From assembly GCF_035825295.1 (NCBI RefSeq), contig NZ_JAYMGI010000002.1, forward strand, positions 930,001-994,000: a stretch of 64,000 nt of DNA, in the 5' to 3' direction. The position numbers and the translations under genes were made by a program. How positions within the stretch are numbered: the stretch's first letter is position 1; each line of letters begins with the position of its first letter. This DNA is from Actinacidiphila sp. DG2A-62 (GTDB lineage Bacteria; Actinomycetota; Actinomycetes; Streptomycetales; Streptomycetaceae). The notes below the pieces were generated by a model that saw only the letters and a list, made by a program, of their open reading frames with translations, did not search any database and was not told the origin of the DNA. This document shows positions 32,800 through 44,001 of the stretch, piece by piece.

Positions 32800-33576
32800 A
32801 TGACCAGGAAACTCTCGCCGGCGCAGCGCAGGGCGGTGAGCGGCTCCGACCCGTCGACCGGGCGGCTGTCCGCGGACCCGCGGGTGTGCACCGCCCTGGT
32901 CGCCGCGGGCCTCGCGGTGCCGCACGGCCGCGGCGGCCACCACAGCCACTACCTCACCGCCGAAGGGCGGCGGCTGCGCGAGGAGTTGGCGCAGGCCGCC
33001 GGGCGAGGCGCGGGGCGCGCAGGCGTCCGGGAGGGCGCGGACGGGCCCGGCGAGGAGGGGCGTGGAGGCATCCCGGGGGGCGCGGACGGGCGCGGAGAGG
33101 GCCACGGGGACATGAAGCGCGGCGGCGGCGGCGAGCCGCCGGAGGGCCCGGCGGCCGGGGGCTCGTTCCGCGCGGACGACGGCACGGGCGACCGGCCGGC
33201 CCCGCCGCCCGCCGTGCGGGCCCGGCGCGCCGCGGAGGTGGCCGCGGCCTGGGAGGGCCTGCTGCAGATCCGCGCGGTGCTCGCGAACGGCGCGACCGGC
33301 GTCCCGGCGCCCTGGGAGCGGGACCGGCCGGTGCACGCGGTGGCGCTGGCGCTGGAGGCCGCGGGCTGCCCGCCGGCCCGCCCGGACTCCCCCGGCTACC
33401 GGGTGACCGCCTCGGCGCACCCCGGACTCGCCGAGGTCACCTGGACGCAGCCGACCTCCGCGCCGGCCGCGCTCGCCAAGTGCGCGCGGCTGCTGGCCGC
33501 GTACGGCTGGCAGCCGACCACCCACCGGACCCGCGCCGGCGACCCCTACCTGCTCACCTCCCCGGCCACCCGCTGA
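32800..33576 (+). CDS. Conserved actinobacterial protein of unknown function
   Basis: A 258-residue protein. The first 70 residues look like a small helical, possibly winged-helix segment (ALVAAGLAVPHGRGGHHSHYLTAEGRRL). A Gly/Arg/Glu-rich linker of about 75 residues follows. The C-terminal 110 residues form a compact domain (AAAWEGLLQIRAVLANG, VHAVALALEAAGCPP, APAALAKCARLLAAYGW). The first segment resembles the end of MarR-like wings. No Shine-Dalgarno stands out before the ATG. I do not recognise a named family. Confidence 0.6.
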   Translation: MTRKLSPAQRRAVSGSDPSTGRLSADPRVCTALVAAGLAVPHGRGGHHSHYLTAEGRRLREELAQAAGRGAGRAGVREGADGPGEEGRGGIPGGADGRGEGHGDMKRGGGGEPPEGPAAGGSFRADDGTGDRPAPPPAVRARRAAEVAAAWEGLLQIRAVLANGATGVPAPWERDRPVHAVALALEAAGCPPARPDSPGYRVTASAHPGLAEVTWTQPTSAPAALAKCARLLAAYGWQPTTHRTRAGDPYLLTSPATR

Positions 33577-33795
33577 CCCGCCGCGAGCCGGCCCCTGACA
33601 CGCCGCGCGCCGGCCGCACGCCCCCCGGCCCGCATGACCCCGGCCGCGCGCCGCCCGCGGCGCCGCACCCGCCCGCGTCGCGCCACCCGCGGCCCCGCGC
33701 CCACCCGCCGCGCCACGCCCCCGGAGACGGCGGAACGGCGTCCGGCCGGGGCCGCCTGTTCCACCGCCTCCGGGGCACGCTTAGAGTCGTTGACC

Positions 33796-34800
33796 ATGGA
33801 ATATCGTCATCTCGGCCGGAGCGGCCTGGTCATCAGCGCGATCGCGTACGGCAACTGGCTCACCCACGGCTCACAGGTGGAGGAGGACGCGGCGACGGCG
33901 TGTGTGCGCGCCGCGCTGGACGTCGGGATCACCACCTTCGACACCGCGGACGCCTACGCGCAGACCCGCGCGGAGTCGGTCCTCGGGCGGGCGCTGAAGG
34001 GCGAGCGCCGCGAGGGCCTGGAGATCCTCACCAAGGTGTACTGGCCGACCGGTCCCGGCCGCAACGACCGCGGTCTGTCCCGCAAGCACATCATGGAGTC
34101 CATCGACAACTCGCTGCGCCGACTGCAGACCGACCGCGTCGACGTCTACCAGGCGCACCGCTTCGACCGGTTCACGCCGCTGGAGGAGACGATGGAGGCG
34201 TTCGCCGACGTCGTGCACGCCGGCAAGGCGCACTACATCGGCGTCTCGGAGTGGACCGCGGACCAGATCCGCCGCGCCCACGCGCTCGCCCGTGAACTGC
34301 ACGTCCCGCTCGTCTCCAACCAGCCGCAGTACTCCGCGCTGTGGCGGGTCATCGAGGGCGAGGTGGTGCCGACGAGCGAGGAGCTGGGCCTGGGCCAGGT
34401 GGTGTTCTCGCCGGTCGCGCAGGGCGTGCTGACCGGCAAGTACGTGCCCGGCGGGCAGCCGCCCGAGGGGTCGCGCGCCACCGACGACAAGGGCGGCTCC
34501 GGCATGATCAGCCGCTGGATGCGCGACGAGGTGCTGGAGCGGGTCCAGCTGCTCAAGCCGCTCGCCGCCGAGGCCGGCCTGACCATGGCCCAGCTCGCGG
34601 TCGCCTGGGTGCTGCAGAACCCGAACGTCTCGGCGGCGATCATCGGCGCCTCCCGTCCCGAGCAGGTCGCGGAGAACGCGAAGGCGGCCGGCGTCCGGCT
34701 GGACGCGGACCTGATGGCGCGGATCGAGGAGGCGCTGGCTCCGGTCGCCACCACCGACCCCAAGCGCGTGCACGACAACGTCCCGGCGCAGCGCCCGTGA
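33796..34800 (+). CDS. Aldo/keto reductase
   Basis: A 334-residue NADPH-dependent (alpha/beta)8-barrel oxidoreductase close to the Kv-beta/AKR6-like bacterial group. Visible motifs are GNWLTHGSQVEE, FDTADAYAQ (catalytic Asp/Tyr), LTKVYWP (Lys), DVYQAHRFD (His position) and GASRPEQVAENAKA (cofactor clamp). The ATG giving MEYRHLGRSGLVIS is the family start; the longer frame upstream is Arg-rich and rejected. It stands alone and ends before a strong terminator. The natural substrate is unknown. Confidence 0.9.
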   Translation: MEYRHLGRSGLVISAIAYGNWLTHGSQVEEDAATACVRAALDVGITTFDTADAYAQTRAESVLGRALKGERREGLEILTKVYWPTGPGRNDRGLSRKHIMESIDNSLRRLQTDRVDVYQAHRFDRFTPLEETMEAFADVVHAGKAHYIGVSEWTADQIRRAHALARELHVPLVSNQPQYSALWRVIEGEVVPTSEELGLGQVVFSPVAQGVLTGKYVPGGQPPEGSRATDDKGGSGMISRWMRDEVLERVQLLKPLAAEAGLTMAQLAVAWVLQNPNVSAAIIGASRPEQVAENAKAAGVRLDADLMARIEEALAPVATTDPKRVHDNVPAQRP

Positions 34801-34849
34801 CGCCGTACGGCGACCGGCCGGGCGTAGACTGACTACACCCCTGTAGACA

Positions 34850-34884
34850 CGTGGGCCCGCGCCCCTCGCGGGCGCGGGCCCACG
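34850..34884 (+). terminator. Terminator after the aldo/keto reductase gene
   Basis: Perfect 15-bp stem (cgtgggcccgcgccc / gggcgcgggcccacg) with a five-base loop, 50 bases past the stop codon. Confidence 0.82.
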
Positions 34885-34966
34885 GTCGCGCGGGGTGCAC
34901 GTCCCACCGCCGACGGCCGGGCGGGCCCCGCCGGCCCGAGACCCGGGGAAAGGCCCGCCCGACTCC

Positions 34967-35718
34967 ATGCTGCGGCCCGTACTCTCGCGCCCCCGGCTGC
35001 TCGTGCTCCCCGCCCTCCTCGCCGCCGCCTTCGCGGTGCTGGCCTGGGTGGTGCTCTCCCGGCACGGCGCCCCGTACCCGGTGGACACCCGGCCGCACCG
35101 CTGGTCGGTCGCGCACCGGCCGCACTCCGCGGCGGTCGCCGCCCGCGCCGTCACCGCCGCGGGCACCGGCCCGTACCCGTATCTCGCGGCGGCCGTCGGC
35201 GGCTGGCTGGCCGGCGGCCGGACCGCCCAGCGCGGCGCGGCGACCGCGCTGCTCGCGGTGGTGGCGCTGCTGGCCGGGCAGTCGCTGCGCACGCTGCTCG
35301 CCGTGCTGCTGGGCCGGGCCAGACCGCCGGCCGCGGACTGGGCCGCCCACGCGGCCGGCCACTCCTTCCCCTCGGGGCACACCGCGTCCAGCGCGATGGC
35401 CGCGGGCCTGCTGTCCTGGGGCCTGCTGCGGGTGCTGCCCGCGGTCGCAGGACGCGCGGCGGCGGCGGTGTGCCTGCTGGCCGCCGCGGCGATCGGCTGC
35501 AGCCGGGTCTATCTGGGCGTGCACTGGCCGACCGACGTGCTCGGCGGCTGGCTGTTCGCCGGGTGCTGGCTGGCCGCCGTCCTGCCGCCGCTCGCCGCCT
35601 ACGCGGACGGCGGCGGGACGAGCGGCGGGGCGGACGGCGGACCGGACCAGCGGCCGGACGGCGGACCGGACCAGCGGCCGGACGGCGGACCGGACCAGCG
35701 GGCGGACGGCGGGACGGG

Positions 35719-35737
<19 letters not shown>
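34967..35737 (+). CDS. PAP2-family membrane phosphatase
   Basis: A 256-residue integral membrane lipid phosphatase. The three PAP2 motifs can be traced: LLGRARPPA (degenerate first motif), PSGHTASSAMA and SRVYLGVHWPTDVLGG. About five hydrophobic helices are present. The C-terminus ends in three near-perfect 24-bp repeats encoding DGGPDQRP. The ATG giving MLRPVLSRP is preferred to an upstream GTG. The 3' end overlaps the convergent Rpf/M23 gene by 19 bases. Likely substrates are phosphatidic acid or prenyl diphosphates. Confidence 0.85.
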
Positions 35738-38253
<2,516 letters not shown>

Positions 38254-38879
38254 GGCGTGAGGCCGCGGCGGGCCGCGCTCGGGCGCGGGGCGGGGGTCGC
38301 AGGGTGCTAGGCGGGCGTGCGGCGTGCGCGCTGTCGGCCGGCGCGGAATGCCCTGCCCACGCGGGTGCCCGGCGCGCGAGGCGTACGGCGTCTGACGGCA
38401 CGCCATGCGCGGGTGTGCGGTACGGCGGCATCCTGTGACGACTCGCTGACAGATCGACAGGTCGACAAGCCGATGCGCCGACTTATCGACTCACTCGGCC
38501 GCGCACGCGCTTCCCGCACCGGCCGGACTCCCTGACGCCGCGTCCGCCCGCCTGCGGGGGCTCTCGCCCTAACCGCACCGACCGGCAAGGGTCCGCCTCG
38601 GGCTGTCCCCGCGCCCTGTCGCACCGATCCGCAGGCGTCTGCGCGCCGATTGACGCGCCGTTCGCAGGCGCCCCGAGCCGGGCTCGCCGCCCCGCGCCGC
38701 CCGCCCATGACGCCGGCTCACACGGCGTCCGTCCGGTTCACACGGCGCCCGTGCAACGCCCCCTCCGCTCCCGCCGGCCAGGCGGAAGCGGGCCCGCGCG
38801 TCACCCGGAGGCACGTCGGGCTCATCCGGATGGACCGCGCCGCCGCGCACGACCGCCGCGGCCGTCCTTACCTGACGGC
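38254..38879. other. 626-bp gap without a gene, containing one inverted repeat
   Basis: No frame here has a believable start and composition. One imperfect inverted repeat is visible, gtcgacaag-N12-cttatcgac (38461-38490, one mismatch), in slightly AT-richer DNA. It could be an operator or promoter region, but it lies about 390 bases before the carboxypeptidase gene. Confidence 0.5.
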
Positions 38880-40340
38880 ATGACAGCTTTCCGTCCCCCC
38901 TTCGACCGCACCGCGCCGGCCCCGCCCGCCGGCGCCTCCCCCGGTGGCGCGGACGCCCCGGCCGCCGGCTCCCGCGGCCCCGCCGCCCGCCGTACGACGA
39001 CCGGGCCCGTACGCCTGCGGGACGGCGAGCCGCGCAGCCGCCGGCCGCGGGACCGCCGGCTGCCGCGGGCCGCCGCCTCGCTCGCCGCCGCCTGCTGCCT
39101 GTGCGCGCTGTCCGCGGCGCCCGGTGCGGCGGCCTCGGGCGGCGGACACGGCCGGAGCGGGTCCGGCGACGCGTCGTCGGTCCGCGCCTCGGGCTCCGAC
39201 CAGGGCTCCTCGCTCGCCTCCGTGACGTCCGGGTCCGCCGAGTCGGCGGTCGCCGGCGGCGCGCTGCTCGCCGAGCCCGGTGTGCACGTGCTGCCGCACA
39301 CCGGCGTGCCCGACCTGCCCACGGGCCTGTCCGCGCTGGCGTGGACCGTCTCCGACGCGCGCACCGGACAGGTGCTGGCGGCGAAGAACGCGCACCGGCA
39401 GCTGCCGCCGGCCTCCACGCTCAAGACGCTGTTCGCCGACACCGTGCTGCCGCGCTTCCCGCGCGAACAGACCCACAAGGTCACCCCCGAGGACCTGGCG
39501 GGGATCGGCGCGGGCAGCAGCCTGGTCGGCGTGCAGGCGGGTCAGACGTACACCGTCGCCGATCTGTGGCGCGGCGTCTTCCTGGCCTCCGGCAACGACG
39601 CGGTGCACGTCCTGGCGCACATGAACGGCTCGGTCGCCACGACCGTCGAGCAGATGCAGGCCAAGGCGCGGATGCTCGGCGCGCACGACACGCATGTGGT
39701 CTCCCCGGACGGCTACGACATGCCGGGCCAGGTGTCCTCCGCCTACGACCTCGCCGTCTTCGCCCGCGCGGGCCTGGCGGACCGGGACTTCGCCGAGTAC
39801 TGCTCCACCAAGTGGGCGCAGTTCCCCGGCGGCTACGACAAGAACGGGCACTACGTGTCCTCGTTCGGCATCCAGAACACCGACCGGCTGCTCACCGGCG
39901 CGGGCGGCGTGACCCCGTACCCCGGGATCATCGGGGTGAAGAACGGCTACACCACCAACGCCGGCAACACCCTCGTCTCGGCGGCCCGGCGCGACGGCCA
40001 CACGCTGATCGCCACGGTGATGAACCCGCAGTCCGGCCTCCCGCAGGCGGTCTACACCGAAGCGGCCAAGCTGCTGGACTGGGGCTTCGCCGCGGTCGGC
40101 CGCACCACCTCGGTCGGCACCCTCAACGCGGCGCGTCCGGCGAGCTTCCAGGGCAGCCCGGGCCGCGGCCCGCTCGCGCCGGTGCACGGACCGACCCCCA
40201 CCCGCGCGGTCCCCGAGGCCCCGGCCGCCGCGCGCTCCGGGTCCGGCTCCCCGACCGCGTGGTACGTCGGCGGCGGCCTGGCGGTCGTCGCGGCCGCGTC
40301 GGTGCTGGTGCTGCGCCGAAGGTCGGCCGCGCAGCGCTGA
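38880..40340 (+). CDS. D-alanyl-D-alanine carboxypeptidase (S11, DacA-like)
   Basis: A 486-residue penicillin-binding protein that trims the terminal D-Ala of peptidoglycan stem peptides. The catalytic motifs are STLK (SxxK), SGN (SxN) and KNGYT in place of the usual KTG. The long N-terminus (about 150 residues) holds an Arg/Pro-rich cytoplasmic part, a hydrophobic segment (AASLAAACCLCALSAAPGAAA) and a Ser/Gly-rich linker. A C-terminal transmembrane helix (YVGGGLAVVAAASVLVL) with Arg residues anchors the protein, typical of streptomycete class C PBPs. The start codon lies at the first in-frame ATG; an Ala/Arg-rich upstream extension is rejected. Confidence 0.88.
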   Translation: MTAFRPPFDRTAPAPPAGASPGGADAPAAGSRGPAARRTTTGPVRLRDGEPRSRRPRDRRLPRAAASLAAACCLCALSAAPGAAASGGGHGRSGSGDASSVRASGSDQGSSLASVTSGSAESAVAGGALLAEPGVHVLPHTGVPDLPTGLSALAWTVSDARTGQVLAAKNAHRQLPPASTLKTLFADTVLPRFPREQTHKVTPEDLAGIGAGSSLVGVQAGQTYTVADLWRGVFLASGNDAVHVLAHMNGSVATTVEQMQAKARMLGAHDTHVVSPDGYDMPGQVSSAYDLAVFARAGLADRDFAEYCSTKWAQFPGGYDKNGHYVSSFGIQNTDRLLTGAGGVTPYPGIIGVKNGYTTNAGNTLVSAARRDGHTLIATVMNPQSGLPQAVYTEAAKLLDWGFAAVGRTTSVGTLNAARPASFQGSPGRGPLAPVHGPTPTRAVPEAPAAARSGSGSPTAWYVGGGLAVVAAASVLVLRRRSAAQR

Positions 40341-40427
40341 CCTGCGGCGACCTCATGTCGCAACGGCGGCCCGCCCGGTGACGCGACCGGGGCGGGCCGC
40401 CCGCGCGTCGGAACGTGCTACACTTAC

Positions 40428-40705
40428 CGTAGGGACGTATAGGTCTGTGCCCTTCCGTAGGCACCGGTCCCTCGTGTCTCACCCGGACTGCGATCCGCCG
40501 GGACCGGCTTCATCCTCATCCGGTTCCCGTTCCGGCCCCCTCCGGTTGTCCTTCCGTCACACGTCGCACCGGCGACCGCAACCGGTCCCGTACGCCGTGA
40601 CATACGCGGCCCATGGAGCGTGACAGTCCCGCTCGTGCCGCACCTCCCCTCCCGGAACGCTTTCCCGCCTTCCACGCAACGTGCGTCCTCGAAAGGACGA
40701 ACCAC
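40428..40705 (+). promoter_or_regulatory. Long pyrimidine-rich leader of the second rho gene (rut-like)
   Basis: Between a TACACT -10-like box (40428-40433) and the rho start lie about 270 untranslated bases. The central part (about 40500-40600) is rich in C and T and poor in G (for example ttcatcctcatccggttccc), the composition Rho binds. Autogenous attenuation of rho through such a leader is known in other bacteria. A possible small frame overlaps it but has no ribosome site. Confidence 0.45.
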
Positions 40706-41872
40706 ATGACAGAAACTCTCGAACGCCCCGCTGTCCGGCCGCAGTCGCCGCCGCAGCGGGTGGTCGGCGTACTCGACGTCGACCGGAACGGCAACGGGCA
40801 CCTGCGGGGGCCCGGACTGCTGCCCGAGCCCGACGACGTGCAGGTGCCGCAGGCGCTGATCCGCGGCTCCGGGCTCCGCAGGGGCGACCTGGTGGAGGGC
40901 GTCGTCGGACGCCGCCCCGGGGTGCTCGGCGAGGCGGCCCTCGCCGCGGGGCCGGCCGGGGACCATGAACTCCCCCGTCAGCGGCAGGCGTTCGCCGACC
41001 TGACACCTGTGCACCCGCACCGCAGGCTGCGGCTTGAGAGCCCGGCGCTGAAGGGCTCGGGCGCGGTGGCCGGGCGGGTGATGGACCTGATGAGCCCGGT
41101 CGGCAAGGGCCAGCGCGGGCTGATCGTGGCCCCGCCGAAGGCCGGCAAGACCGTGGTGCTGCAGAGCATCGCCGCCGCCGTCGCCGACAACCACCCCGAG
41201 TGCGCGCTGATGGTGCTGCTGCTGGACGAACGCCCCGAGGAGGTCACCGAGATCCGCAGGAGCGTCCGCGGCGAGGTGATCGCCTCGACCTTCGACCGCC
41301 CGGCCAAGCAGCACATCGCCGTCGCAGAACTCGCCGTCGAGCGGGCCAAGCGGATGGTGGAGCGGGGGCAGGACGTGGTGATCCTGATGGACTCCCTGAC
41401 CCGGCTGTGCCGGGCGCACAACACCGCCGCGGCGAGCGGCGGCCGCACCCTGTCCGGCGGCGTGGACGCCTCCGCGCTGCTCGGCCCGAAGCGGGTGTTC
41501 GGCGCGGCCCGGCAGACCGAGGAGGCCGGCTCCCTGACCATCCTGGCCACCGCGCTGGTCGACACCGGTTCGCGCGCCGACGACTTCTACTACGAGGAGT
41601 TGAAGGGCACCGGCAACATGGAGCTGCACCTGGACCGGTCGCTCGCCGAGCGGCGGCTGTTCCCCGCGATCGACGTGACCGCCTCCGGGACCCGCCGCGA
41701 GGAGCTGCTGCTCTCACCGGCCGAGGCCCAGACCGTCCGCGGCCTGCGGCGCGCGCTGCACGGCCGCGACGCGCAGAGCGGCTTGGAGGTGCTGCTGGAC
41801 CGGATGCGGCAGACGCCGGACAACGCGGCGTTCCTCCGGAAGATCCAGGGCACGCTGCCCGAGCACGGCTGA
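40706..41872 (+). CDS. rho: Transcription termination factor Rho, short paralogue
   Basis: Hexameric RNA-dependent ATPase that ends transcription. The 388 residues hold the RNA-binding N-terminal domain in short form and the complete motor: Walker A APPKAGKTVVLQS, LLDERPEEVTEI, Walker B VVILMDSLTRLCRAHN, and the Q/R-loop segment LSGGVDASALLGPKRVFGAARQTEEAG. It lacks the long Arg/Asp-rich insertion of the main actinobacterial Rho, and neither rpmE nor prfA follows, so it is probably a second copy. The bicyclomycin-contact residues (Walker A Lys/Thr, DS..R) are kept, so there is no sign of drug resistance. The start has AAAGGA upstream; an earlier ATG at 40613 has no ribosome site. A weak hairpin (41884-41905) follows. 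Confidence 0.9.
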   Translation: MTETLERPAVRPQSPPQRVVGVLDVDRNGNGHLRGPGLLPEPDDVQVPQALIRGSGLRRGDLVEGVVGRRPGVLGEAALAAGPAGDHELPRQRQAFADLTPVHPHRRLRLESPALKGSGAVAGRVMDLMSPVGKGQRGLIVAPPKAGKTVVLQSIAAAVADNHPECALMVLLLDERPEEVTEIRRSVRGEVIASTFDRPAKQHIAVAELAVERAKRMVERGQDVVILMDSLTRLCRAHNTAAASGGRTLSGGVDASALLGPKRVFGAARQTEEAGSLTILATALVDTGSRADDFYYEELKGTGNMELHLDRSLAERRLFPAIDVTASGTRREELLLSPAEAQTVRGLRRALHGRDAQSGLEVLLDRMRQTPDNAAFLRKIQGTLPEHG

Positions 41873-41925
41873 GTCGGCCGCGTCCCCCGCTCGTCGGCGC
41901 GGGGAACGGCGCGCGGGTGGGGCGG

Positions 41926-42100
41926 CTACCGGGAGAGGGCGGCCACCTGGGCGCGAGGGAGGCGGGCCAGGTCGGCGGAGTCGATCTCCAGGGTGCGGTC
42001 GGCCGATCCGGCACCGCAGTAGACGGGGCCGCCCGGGTCGGCGACCGCGGCGTCGATCAGGCACGGCCCCCCGGGCCGGTGGCTGACCGGCGGCACGCCC
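41926..42100 (-). pseudogene. Possible gene remnant downstream of rho
   Basis: A minus-strand frame reads GGPCLIDAAVADPGGPVYC, then DRTLEIDSADLARLPRAQVA and a stop, which looks like the tail of a real protein. No start or upstream domain can be found. On the plus strand 42110-42210 reads RMRAHDFVVADHVPALFERR, another protein-like scrap. The 343-bp stretch between rho and the NmrA-like gene is probably made of decayed genes. I recognise neither. Confidence 0.3.
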
Positions 42101-42215
42101 CCGCCTGCCCGCCGCCCTGCGCCGGCGCATGCGCGCCCACGACTTCGTCGTGGCCGACCACGTCCCCGCCCTCTTCGAACGCCGCAACGGCGGGGCGTTC
42201 ATCGCGGCCGGCGGG

Positions 42216-43103
42216 TCATGCAGCCGCGTGCGTGGGGGCGGTCCAGCCGGTAGCCCGGATCCACGCGGCCAGGTCCAGGGTGGCCGACTCGATCGAGCGC
42301 ACCGCCGCGGGGTCCGACGGGTGGTCCGCCGCCTTCGCGAACTCGCGGAACATGACCTTGTCGAGGTCGTTGGGGAGCACGCTCAACGGCAGGGCCTCGT
42401 ACCGTGCCGGGAGCCCGGCGCGGGCGCCGAACGCCGCGGCGATCTGGGGGCCCGTCAGCTCGTCGCCGACGAGTTCGACGGCTCCGCCGGGCGCCTGCGC
42501 GCTGCCGAGCAGCAGCGCGGCGGCGACCCGGCCGATGTCCCTGATCGAGATCATCTTCAGGGCGACGTCCTCCGGCAGCGGCAGCCTCAGCACGATCTCC
42601 CCGTGCTCCAGGCTGGGCGCCATCACGCTCGCGAAGTTCTCCATGAAGGCGGTCGCGCGAACCATCGTGGCCCTGAGCCCGGACTTCCCCAGGTACTCCT
42701 CGATCGCGTGCTTGGAGTCGTGGTGCGGCACGCCCGACTCCCGGTCCGCTCCGAAGACCGAGTGGAACACGACGTGCGGGACGCCCGCCTCGACCGCCGC
42801 GTCGACGAGCGCGGTCCCTACGCGGATCTCCGCCTCGACCTCTTCGAGGCTGTTCGCCTCCGGGGTCATGAACGAGAACCCCTCGACCGTCGCCAGCGCG
42901 GCGGCCAGCGACGCCGGGTCGTCGGTCCGGACGGCCGCCAGCTCGACGCCGCGGGCGGCCAGCGCCCGAGCCCGGTCGGACCGCGGGTCGCGGACCAGCG
43001 CCCGCACCCGCGCCTGGTGGTCCAGCAGCGCGTCGACCACCGCCCCGCCCTGTTGCCCCGTCGCGCCGAAGACCGCGACCGTTCCGGCCGTCTGTGTGCT
43101 CAT
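42216..43103 (-). CDS. NmrA-like NAD(P)H-binding oxidoreductase
   Basis: A 295-residue Rossmann protein (VAVFGATGQQGGAVVDALL near the N-terminus; EGFSFMTPEANSLEE, HVVFHSVFGADRESGVPHHDSKHAIEE, ATMVRATAFMENFASV). It is of the HSCARG/NmrA type that binds NADP(H). The ATG giving MSTQTAG is preferred because AAGGGTGG lies nine bases upstream; a GTG three codons earlier lies too close to it. Two perfect operators sit in its promoter. The MarR gene that follows upstream is the likely repressor. Confidence 0.86.
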   Translation of the reverse strand: MSTQTAGTVAVFGATGQQGGAVVDALLDHQARVRALVRDPRSDRARALAARGVELAAVRTDDPASLAAALATVEGFSFMTPEANSLEEVEAEIRVGTALVDAAVEAGVPHVVFHSVFGADRESGVPHHDSKHAIEEYLGKSGLRATMVRATAFMENFASVMAPSLEHGEIVLRLPLPEDVALKMISIRDIGRVAAALLLGSAQAPGGAVELVGDELTGPQIAAAFGARAGLPARYEALPLSVLPNDLDKVMFREFAKAADHPSDPAAVRSIESATLDLAAWIRATGWTAPTHAAA

Positions 43104-43121
43104 CGCTGCCACCCTTCATTG

Positions 43122-43166
43122 GTTCATGACATGAACGAAAGTAGTTCATGCCATGAACCTCGTCAA
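43122..43166 (-). promoter_or_regulatory. Promoter with two perfect GTTCATG-N-CATGAAC operators
   Basis: On the minus strand TTGACG (43166-43161), exactly 17 bases, TACTTT (43143-43138). The spacer holds the perfect palindrome gttcatg-c-catgaac (43144-43158). A second, gttcatg-a-catgaac (43122-43136), lies just after the -10 over the start of transcription. Their centres are 22 bp apart, two helical turns, so two dimers could bind side by side on one face. It is a textbook repressor layout for the MarR protein encoded just upstream. Confidence 0.8.
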
Positions 43167-43209
43167 GGTCGGGTGGAGGGGTACGTCACGGGGGACCTCG
43201 CAGGTGACC

Positions 43210-43650
43210 TCACGGTGCGGCGGGTCGGTTCGAGGTGGGCGCGGAGAGGTCCGAGGTGTCCACGATGGCGGTGGCCACGCGCTCGAAGTCGCGCTGGTCG
43301 TCGGCGTCGAGGTTCCTCGCGATCTCGGGCAGGCGCGTGGCGATCTCGGCGTAGATGGCGTCGCCGAGCTCCTTGCCCGTGGGCGTCGCACTGAGCATGA
43401 CGACCCGGCGGTCCTGCTCCGAGCTCGCCCGGCCGACCAGCTCGCGCCGCGCGGTGCGATCGACCAGCTGGCTCAAGGCGTTCTTGGTCATGCCCAGTGA
43501 CGCGGCGAGGTCGGCCATCTGCCGCGGCTCGTTCCTGACCGCGCAGAGCAGGGTGGCCTGCGAGGGGGTCAGGTCGAACTCCGCGCAGATCTGCGCGTAC
43601 TTGCGTTGAATGAGAACCGAGAGCCAGAAGAGCTTGTCGCCATAGTCCAC
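43210..43650 (-). CDS. MarR-family transcriptional regulator
   Basis: A 146-residue winged-helix regulator (LTPSQATLLCAVRNEPRQ, recognition helix MADLAASLGMTKNALSQLVD, wing ASSEQDRRVVMLSATP). The GTG giving VDYGDKLFWLS is chosen because GGAGG lies about seven bases before it; the longer frame upstream is rejected. It is followed on the same strand by the NmrA-like gene, whose promoter carries two palindromes that fit a MarR dimer. No cysteine suited to an oxidation switch is conserved except one in CAEFDL and one in LLCAVR, so a small ligand or oxidant signal is open. Confidence 0.87.
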   Translation of the reverse strand: MDYGDKLFWLSVLIQRKYAQICAEFDLTPSQATLLCAVRNEPRQMADLAASLGMTKNALSQLVDRTARRELVGRASSEQDRRVVMLSATPTGKELGDAIYAEIATRLPEIARNLDADDQRDFERVATAIVDTSDLSAPTSNRPAAP

Positions 43651-44001
43651 GCCGACCTCCCCGGTCCGATGCCGAACGATCAGCCTACTCGTCACGGGCC
43701 GGCGGCCACGCCACTCAACAGGAGATACGCACACCTCAGCGAGACCGGCCGACCTCGTCCGCGTAAGCAACCGCCGCCCCGGCCCCGTCCACGCAAGCAA
43801 CCGCCGACCCGGCCCGACCCCGTCCACGCGGGCAGCCGACGCCACGGGGCCGCGCCCTCGCCGCCCGACACCGCCGACTCCTCGACGCGGCCGTACGGTC
43901 CTCCGCCACAGGCCGGCGACACGCCCTTCGGCCTGACGGCGCGCGGTCGGTCGGGCCGGACCGAGGAGCAGCCCGGGACGGGCTGAAGGGGAGGCGCCGC
44001 C
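43651..44001. repeat. Gap without a gene; 30-bp direct repeat
   Basis: Two adjacent 30-bp copies (cgtccgcgtaagcaaccgcc... at 43756-43785 and 43786-43815) differ at four positions; a partial third copy follows at 43821. No coding frame is credible. The region also holds the promoters of the MarR and GNAT genes, with GGGGAGG just before the latter. Confidence 0.6.

Noticed and set aside
34834-34847. ctaca-cccc-tgtag palindrome as a BlaI/CopY-like operator
   Set aside because: Short, and it lies just before a terminator with no fitting regulator nearby.
40613-40705. Earlier in-frame ATG for the short rho gene
   Set aside because: No ribosome site, and the added residues do not resemble Rho; the ATG at 40706 has AAAGGA.
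41200-43134. 644-codon plus-strand frame spanning rho and the NmrA-like gene
   Set aside because: Crosses several real genes in the wrong frame and has no domain.
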